NCBI RefSeq assembly: GCF_001039355.2
Contig: NW_019776014.1
Location: forward strand, 70,872-134,871
Direction of reading: 5' to 3'
DNA: 64,000 nucleotides
Origin: Lingula anatina
Lineage: Eukaryota > Brachiopoda > Lingulata > Lingulida > Lingulidae
The notes under the pieces are model-generated. The model was given only the letters and a program-made list of their open reading frames with translations, was not told the DNA's origin and did no database searches. Shown here piece after piece: positions 13,401-23,500 of the stretch. The first letter of the stretch is position 1. Each line of letters starts with the position of its first letter. The position numbers and the translations under genes are program-made.

Positions 13401-16400
13401 TAGTGCAATGTACAGTTGGAACCTTATACAATAACAACACTGCCCAGTGTGAAGACTGCCCCACTGGTCAGTATCAGAGTGGAAATGGTCAGTTTAGCTG
13501 CACCCCATGTCCACCTGGCCAGACCACTCTGGCTGTGGGTGCTGTTGATAACACTTACTGTGTGGGTAAGTGAGGAGAGATATTCGACACCATTTGTAGT
13601 TCTAGTATAGGAGTACCACTTGTACAGATGACAAAGATTTTAATGTAAAAAACTAAATTACATTTCACATGTATACACATGTTTTTCAGTGTGCATTTGT
13701 TCATTTGGTACACATCGACTCAAAAGAAAAACTTAAAGGACAAGTTAATAGTGAATATTCTGCTATAGTTAAAAACGAAGTGAGTACACACACACACACA
13801 CTGACAAACAAGAATTGTACTAGGTATTTCAAGTTCCCCTTGGTATATTTTGATATTTCCAGACCAGTGTGAGGCAGGGCAGCAGTACAATGGCAGTGTC
13901 TGTGTTCCCTGTCCACTGGGTTTCTACCAGCCACAGGTTGGTAAAGATTACTGCTTGGCATGTCAGCCTGGGAAAACTACACAGAATGTCAGCTCTGTCA
14001 ATGCATCACAGTGCTTTGGTAAGCTATCGCTTTATTTGATATTTCCCTCTGAATGTGACAAAGTAATGTTTAGTAAACACTATAAATACTTATTTTTGTC
14101 ACTGACATTGCTTTCCAGTGGTTAAAAAAGGTTGCTCTCCTCAAGATAACAATTTTATCTAAAGAATAGTGTTCTCCATATATAGGATATAGCGCTATTT
14201 AGTGGTGATGAAACTAGGCCCAGATTCCTGTTTATTTGACACAGAGCTAGTCCGCTAAATTTCTAACACTGACTAATATAATATAATACTGCAGATTCCT
14301 GTCCATCTGGCACAGAGCTGAGCACATCAGGTGATGGGACATGTGTGGTATGTGACATAGGTTTCTTCAGACTACAAGATGTCCAACACAACTGTGTGGC
14401 CTGCCCTGCTGGCAATATCACCCTGAATAATGGAAGTACAAGTGTCCTAGACTGTAACATACGTGAGTAACCACACAGAACTTACATTGTCACTTACTTC
14501 CTTAATTGAAAGTCATAGAGAAAACAGAAGAGAGAGAGAGAGAGAGAAGACTTTGTGACCTATGCCTTATTACTTATGAAAGGTTTTGTATTTATATTCC
14601 GTGCATACATATAGCTATATCTGATATATATTAGCTTTTCGTTTTCCAATCTCCAATTAAGCCACAACAAACAATAAGCAACACCCTGTACTATTTGACA
14701 ACTGACCCTGTTTGTAAACTTTCAGCGGCCTGTGGTCCAGGGTCCTTCAGGGACGGCTATGTGTGTGAGGCGTGTCCAATGGGGACGTACCAGGAAGTCA
14801 GGTGGCAGACCAGCTGTGTGAACTGTTCTGTGAGCTACTCTACAAGACAGAATGCGACTTCCAACAGCAGTTTGTGTGAATGTAAGATAACACAGTAGAA
14901 CATCATTTATGTTTGTGTGGGTTGACCCTTTTAGTTATAACATCAATTACACTGTATAAGGAGCAGCTTTTGGGGTGACATATACACTATACATATAGTA
15001 TATACGTACCCAGTGTGACATATACACTGTACATATAGTATATACCCAGCAAGACTGGTATGTATATGTGAGGAGTTCAGAATTCTCTTTCAGAATTTTT
15101 GACCAAAATTCGTATGTAATAATATTGTTTCATTTCATTTGATTGAAGCACTAGCAATAATGTTTTGAATAGGTTATCCATAAATTCTGAGTTAATGCCA
15201 CTATATTTACATTATCATTTTATCATTTTATGATATGGAATAATAATATTTTATTTTTTTCTTATAAAAGTTTTACAAAGATACAAATGAATTCAATATA
15301 TGATTGGAAGTTTACTAATACTGTTTTTCAGTTTATTGCCCGGCAGGATATGAAGTGAAACCTACCTCAACTGACTGCGGTACACGCACATGCACAGTGT
15401 CTGCTGACTGCCAGGCATGTCCGCGTGCTTACTACAAAGATGCTACTGACAAGTTTGGAATGTGTTTGCCGTGCAATGAGAATTTCACCACTGAAGCCAA
15501 TGCCACTGTGTCTGAAAACTTGTGTAATGTCCGTGAGTATTGAAGTTAACATTTCAGGTTATATATTTTGGAATGCAATGGTGAAGATAGAATTTGGATT
15601 CTTTTCTCTCTTTATGTTTTTTTTTCTTTACGTTTTATGGTCCATTCTTTTTCTCTTCTTCACTCTGCTTAAAGGAACAGAGAACAATTTTCAATGTCCA
15701 GAACATTTCTGCTGCTTTTAATGTTAAAAAAAGTACTAAAATCTGAGATAACTCAAAAAGCTCTAAGTAATAAGGCCTAAAATTATTTTATATATTGGGT
15801 TTTATTTTATCTACTATTTATTTTTTTTTTAATGTCTGAAAGTGGGTAAAATGACAATAATGGAATTCATTTGTTTGTTTGTTTTTATTTAATTAATCAC
15901 ACACTTGTTTCTTTGTTCCTTTCTAACAAGGTAACTGCTCTGAAGGTTTCTACATCAATGGTACAGACTGCATCCCATGTGATATTGGGTCATATCAAGA
16001 CCAGAAATGGCAGCCGTCCTGTATACCCTGCCCAGACACACCAGAGGGCGTGAAGACCTCCACTGAACAAGTACAGACCACAAACAAAACTCAATGCAAA
16101 CGTAAGCTGAATGTTTTCATTATGACTGTCACCTGCAGTGACACTTATGGCTTCTTTTATGAATGTGAAGTTTATATTGGCAAGTATAGAAAATATGGTC
16201 CTTTTTTGATACTTTGAATAATACTTGAGAGACAGTTTAAGTCAAGACTTAAAATTATTCTGTGTCCAGAATCATCTCACACTATTCTCATTTGATTTAT
16301 GTTTAAATTTTGTATTTCACACAATGGAAGCCAAGTATTTAGAAGAATTTAAGCCAAGAATTTAACATATTTTCTGAACAGGGATCTAGAAAAAAATGAG

Positions 16401-17461
16401 ATGAGTTTTTTTTCCTTTAGCTTTCACAAAACCTTTTTATGCTGAGAAATCAGTGCAAATCTTGTTCCCACATTCCCACTTTCGTTCCATATCCAACACG
16501 TATATTAAAAGTGGAACAAAACCTTTTTATTTCCAGCATTCTGTCTAGATGGACAGCAGTATAATACCAATTCCAGGCAATGTGAGGATTGTCCTCAGGG
16601 ATACTACAAGAACAACACAGAGGGTTTATTTGACCAGTGTCGTATATGTTCAGCAGAGTTTGTCACTCCATTTGTTGGTGCCAACTCCTCCAGCATGTGT
16701 ACACTGGGTAGGTGCCACCCAGCTGTAGCCAGAAATTTTAAACAAATGGGTCTTTTTTCTGTAAAAGCAACCCTTTTTCTCCTTAATTGATCCAATTTGA
16801 CAGATGACATATGTAGAAGTTAATCAAATTTTGATTCAGATTTTACCTTGGTTGGTCAAAAAGAAGTTTCTTTTTAAATTAATTTTATTTTGTTTTACAC
16901 TGACAATGATGGCATGGCATGTGGTTCACCAGTTTTTCTCTGTTCTCAGGTAACTGCACAGTTGGTCAGTTTTCAAATGCCTCAGGAGTATGTGTGCCCT
17001 GTCCTCTGCATACTTATCAAGACACAAAGTGGCAGACCAACTGCACTTCTTGCGGCCCTGGATTGAAGACGCTGACCACTGGAAGTGTTGAATTGAATGC
17101 CTGTAAAAGTATGTACATGTTTCAGTATGATAAGTTTAGAGAGAGAGAGGACTGGGGGCTGTAGAATAAGAAATGAAAATGTTTTATTTATCCCCAACAT
17201 AAAATGTACTTTGTTTACAGAGGATAAGTAAGTAAGTGACATTCCAGGTACAGTTGTATTTTGTTTTATTTTTGACCCCCATATGCAGCTGTGTGTCTTG
17301 GTGCTTGTATTTAAAGGATTGTTAAAAAGGTCATGACTTTCATCTCTGTAGAACTAATGGTTTAGTGTCATATTTAGTTTAATAACATTACTTGCTTTCT
17401 AAATTTGTATTTATAGTATCAGATTTGTTCCTATCTCTGGCTATATTGTTATTTTTTAAAA

Positions 17462-17527
<66 letters not shown>

Positions 17528-20500
17528 GAAATAGAAATTTGTAACGTGTGTTGTGAACAGGAAGCCAGTAGGCACAGAATTTAAGGGGTTGCCTTTGTGT
17601 TTACAGGGGTTTGTCCACCAGGTCAGGAGTCAGTGTCAGGTGTATGTGCCCCCTGTCCTCAAGGCTCCTACAAGAACAATGATGATATCAATAGCACTTG
17701 TGTTCCCTGTGACAACACCACATTGACCACCTCCAGGAATGGGTCCATATCAAATGATAACTGTACATATAGTGAGTACATGTCAGCTACATCATATTGT
17801 GGCTGCTGAAACGCTACTTGGATCTCAAGTTTGTACTGTATATAGGGATTGTGTTTTCCTCAAAGAGAAATTTATGGCATTTAAAGGTTGCAGGGCTTTT
17901 AGAATTGCATTTTTTTCTTGGTTGTATCTTTGATTTGCTATTGCTTATCACATATTTAGCTCTGTAGTATATCTAAGGACATATAAAATTTTCAGTAGAA
18001 TGCTATCAGAATATAATGATGATAGTTTAATGACAAATCACTAGTCACTTTATTTACTTTATGTAATTTTATTTTCCTATTATTTACAGCCATATGTCCA
18101 GCAGGTTATGTGTTGAATAATATGACCAATAAGTGTGTGGAGTGTGGGTATGGCTTCTACCAGCCTGTGTCACCACCTATCTTTGAGAAGTGCCTTCCAT
18201 GTCCTGGCCAGAACCAGAGCACTTTGGTGAAAAATGCCACTCAACCTTCTGATTGTAGAGGTTAGTTTGTCAGCTAGATACCGGTATTTTTACTCCTAAC
18301 AAAAAATGCATGCATAACATTTTTATGTAAATCTTTTTGTGGAGTGTTTAGAAAAATGATCTAATGTTGCACTTTTAAGATTTTTAATTGCAAGTATTTG
18401 ACTCTTAAGCTTAGTTATAATGAAATTAATTATTTTGAGCTGTGTATCACTGAAAAAGGTTTTCCTGCAGAATGTGATGGAGGCTGTTAACCAGATAGTC
18501 ACAAACTAGGCATTTCTTCATATTGATTTATTCAATGTTGAAAACAAGTTTTACCTTATTTATAGCAACCTCAAATCCTATTTTCTTATCTGCTGCCACA
18601 AGTGAAGCTGACATATTTTTCACTTGTTTTAAGGGTGCTTTGTTCCCATGAAAATATTTAAATATATTCCTCTTTTTACTCCAGTCTTCTGCCCAGATGG
18701 ACTTGAGGATGTGGGAGGTTTCTGCAGACCTTGTAGGAGAGGCTCTTACAAGAACAACACTGGGGAGATGGCCATGTTTCAGCCTTGTGAAGCCTGCCCA
18801 GTGGGCATGACTACTATTAACCAAGGCAGTACATCTTCAGGGGACTGTAACATAGGTATGGAGTTAACTAACCCAGTAATTTTGCTGCTAAAAGACTTGA
18901 CTGGTTTTATAGGTCTCCTGTCATTGTTACTCTCTACACCTTGGCCTTATAAATGGATTTGGCATTTACTAATGCTACCCACAGATCTTTTAGCATTAAC
19001 ACCCATATTAACCACATAACCCACAAATTAACCAGCACTACCAGAGCAGATGAATGCTAGTGCTAGGTATCGCTTTGTTAATGCCAAATAATTGTACTCT
19101 GTGTTGGTTTATTCATGGGTTTTGTGGTTGATATGGGTGTTGGTGCTAAAAGATCTGCAGGTAGTGTTAGTAAATGCCTAATCCATTTATAAGGCTTGAT
19201 GCAGTTCTTTGGTGAGGTATTTATCACTGGGGTATCAAAGAGGAAAGATAACACAGGGAATCAAATGTTATCTTTTTCTAAGACTTTAATTCTGGGGGAA
19301 ACTGTAACATAGGGATGGTATATGTATAGTATGGTACAGGTGCTTGAATATGTTCATAGGTATGGTATTAACCAAACTTGTAATATTGCATGGCAAGTAT
19401 ATACACCAATGTTGCTTAATAAAAGCAGTCTAGACCTGTCTCTGTACACATCTTGAAGTGTACAGATTTATAAAGTTTTGTGACGGGGAGTCAAAATTTC
19501 ATGGGGGGAGTCATATTTCCATTATGAAATTTTGACTGGGGGAGTCAGATTTTCATGTTACACCGGTTTCACAAAAAAACTTAAGTCAGGTTCCCTGTCT
19601 AAGAATTTAATTACCAACATTACATGGTCACATGCACACATTTTATCCTATCAGGAACAGTGTTACAGCACTCTCATGGAAATCCTAGTCAACTAAGCCA
19701 GGGAACTGACTTCATTTTTTGTGTGAAACTGGGGCCTGGGGAAAAATTAACCAGCAAACACGAAGTTTAGTACTTTCACCATGTATGTGGTCCTCTGGTT
19801 TACTTTTCAGCCAACTGTTCAGCAGGGTATGAGCACACAGCAGACAGACAGAACTGTGTCCAGTGTCCATACGGTCAGTACCAGGCTGAAGTGGAACTGG
19901 TCAATGCCACCTGCAAGACCTGCCCTCAGGGACAGAGCACCAGGAACAATGGTTCTTTCAGCAATGCCGACTGTGAGGGTAAGTAGAGTGAAAATTGTGT
20001 TAGTTGAGATGGCTGAATTGTGATGATTTAGATGTGAGGGTAAGTAGAGTGAAGATTGTGTTAGTTGAGATGGCTGAATTGTGATGATTTAGATGTGAGG
20101 GTAAGTAGAGTGAAGATTGTGTTAGTTGAGATGGTNNNNNNNNNNNNNNNNNNNNNNNNNNNNNNNNNNNNNNNNNNNNNNNNNNNNNNNNNNNNNNNNN
20201 NNNNNNNNNNNNNNNNNNNNNNNNNNNNNNNNNNNNNNNNNNNNNNNNNNNNNNNNNNNNNNNNNNNNNNNNNNNNNNNNNNNNNNNNNNNNNNNNNNNN
20301 NNNNNNNNNNNNNNNNNNNNNNNNNNNNNNNNNNNNNNNNNNNNNNNNNNNNNNNNNNNNNNNNNNNNNNNNNNNNNNNNNNNNNNNNNNNNNNNNNNNN
20401 NNNNNNNNNNNNNNNNNNNNNNNNNNNNNNNNNNNNNNNNNNNNNNNNNNNNNNNNNNNNNNNNNNNNNNNNNNNNNNNNNNNNNNNNNNNNNNNNNNNN

Positions 20501-23500
20501 NNNNNNNNNNNNNNNNNNNNNNNNNNNNNNNNNNNNNNNNNNNNNNNNNNNNNNNNNNNNNNNNNNNNNNNNNNNNNNNNNNNNNNNNNNNNNNNNNNNN
20601 NNNNNNNNNNNNNNNNNNNNNNNNNNNNNNNNNNNNNNNNNNNNNNNNNNNNNNNNNNNNNNNNNNNNNNNNNNNNNNNNNNNNNNNNNNNNNNNNNNNN
20701 NNNNNNNNNNNNNNNNNNNNNNNNNNNNNNNNNNNNNNNNNNNNNNNNNNNNNNNNNNNNNNNNNNNNNNNNNNNNNNNNNNNNNNNNNNNNNNNNNNNN
20801 NNNNNNNNNNNNNNNNNNNNNNNNNNNNNNNNNNNNNNNNNNNNNNNNNNNNNNNNNNNNNNNNNNNNNNNNNNNNNNNNNNNNNNNNNNNNNNNNNNNN
20901 NNNNNNNNNNNNNNNNNNNNNNNNNNNNNNNNNNNNNNNNNNNNNNNNNNNNNNNNNNNNNNNNNNNNNNNNNNNNNNNNNNNNNNNNNNNNNNNNNNNN
21001 NNNNNNNNNNNNNNNNNNNNNNNNNNNNNNNNNNNNNNNNNNNNNNNNNNNNNNNNNNNNNNNNNAACAGTTTTTTGTGAAAATTTAATTTTTCACATAT
21101 TGGCATTTTCAAGGTGTGACTTTGAAGTTCCATGATCTTGAAGACTTTTGCTTGTCACATTTTCTGAATGTCCATGTTACTAATATTTTGTTAATAACAT
21201 TTGATTGTCATTATGCTGTTAAACATTATTTAATGTTGTATCAAAATTTGAAGAAACCCCTTTTTTGGGCACTGCTCCTATGATGACCATTTAAGGGAAA
21301 TCATGTCACTTACTGTTCTCAAACTTATAGGAAAGAAACATGGGACTAAAATACAGCTTCAATAGGCAACGCAGTCTGTTTGGTAAATTTTTCTGGCAAT
21401 TTAACAGTTTTTTGTGAAAATTTAATTTTTCACTTATTTGCATCTTTATTTTCTATTCTTTGTCTGTACATTTGACAGCTTTGCTGCCTTGTTTTTTTTT
21501 TTTGTTTGTTTTTGTGATCATGATGATTAATTGACACATACCATTTATAGGGTCATCTGAATTAAGTTTAATATTTCATTTTTTATGACAGGATTTTAGG
21601 GAAATGGTACAGGTGGTTATTAAGTGCTATAACTCATCATAGTTGTGTATCAATTTAAAGAACAGTTTTAGTGAAACTTGTTATTTATCATGTATTTATT
21701 GAACTCTTTTGTACAATATTATATATTGTGTTTCAGCAAACTGCAGTGCAGGCCTCAAACTCAGCACCAGTAGAACATATTGTGAGCCCTGTGGCTATAA
21801 GAAGTATCGCTCAGTGTCATATCCTATCACAGATCCCATAGCCAATCAAACCTGCCAGGACTGTCCATCTGACAAAGATACCCGTACTGCCACTGCCACA
21901 GACTCCTCTCAGTGTGAAGGTAGGGAAAAGATTCATCTTGTTTATTTTGAATAAAGCTTGATTGATTCCTGTCTTAAAAACATGACATTGAAAGTTTTTC
22001 AAACTATTTGCATAGAGCCAATTCACAATTAAATATTTCTAGGCTCTTGATTTCACAGATTACTCTGACTGGATTAATTAACTAGGTCTGTTGAATCCCA
22101 GTGCAAAGGATAATATTTGCAAATGTTCCTCATTTCATAGTCAGTAGACTATGTTTGCTAAACCCTTCTGCCCCAATTAACACTGAAAATTATTTAGCTT
22201 TATGCCAAAAAGTACACTTTATTAATGCCTGAAAGATCTCGAAAATCTGAAAGTAAAACACTACATAATTACTTATCACACGGGGATGTTTTATTTCCAG
22301 CCTTTTGCCCAGATGGTCAGGAAGGCAATGGCACCTCGTGTACAGCCTGCCCGAGAGGGTACTACAAAGAGAACTCAAAGACTCCCCTCTCTAAATTCCT
22401 GCCCTGTGTGCTCTGCCCTATTGACAAGATCACTGCTGGTAATGGCACCACCAGGGAAACAGACTGTAATATTGGTAAGGAAATCCATAGCCAGCAATCT
22501 TAGAAGAACTTGAGTAGAACTTTTTACCCCCTAATGGTTGACTCAAGAGAGAATTGAAATAGCACCTTTGTCAAAGTGGTAATTCACCATATATCTATAT
22601 TCCAGGTAATTGTACTGCTGGCTATTACATCCATAGCTCCAACAACAGCTGTGTACCATGTCCACTGAATTCCTACCAACCAGACAAATGGCAGACCAGC
22701 TGTATTCTCTGTCCTGATAACAAAACTACAGCAACCATGGCAACCACAGCACTGACAGAGTGCAAATGTGAGTTGTACTTCTTATACACCTTTTAATGGT
22801 TGTGAATGTTATGTTTTTCTATAAAAAAGATGTTGGCTTATGTAAGGGAAAATAAAGAGCTGCCTGCCCAAGTTTAAGGGTCTTTTCACAATGTTTATGT
22901 GTTGCTATGTTAAGTTGATTGCATTCAGCAAGAGTCCCTGTGGAGGTAGTGCATTGTGAATGCACCCTCAATTTTCACTCACACTGTGATATTTCAGATC
23001 GCTGTCCCCTGGGTCAGGAAGACCAGTCAGGCACCTGCCGACCCTGTGCCATAGGATCCTACAAAGACACGGATGGCCCTGAGTCGTGCACTCCATGTAG
23101 TAATGGTCGGCTGACCAGGAACCAAGGCTCCACCAATGAATCTCAATGTGACCAAGGTCAGTGATTGTCACTTATGATTTTTAGATGTGTTTGCAGTCTT
23201 TTTATATTTACAGTGAGTTATAGAACAGGCAACAGACAACTCTCCTCTATCTTCCTCCTTGATATTTTATTTTAATTTTCATCATTAATTAATTTATTTT
23301 GGGGGAAAGGGGTGTAAGTGGATGGTATTTTCATTAATCTAGTTAATAAAAGTATTATAGAAAGATGACTAGGGTATATACATGTCAATCAATGTAGACA
23401 GCTGGATCTAATTATGTCTATGCCTCTAGCTTACCTCTCTGAATGCAACCATCTACTTTGCTGTAATTGATGTCTTATAAAAATACAGTTTGTAAAGCAG

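Noticed and set aside
20000-21135. Long frames across the gap
   Set aside because: They consist of N and carry no information.
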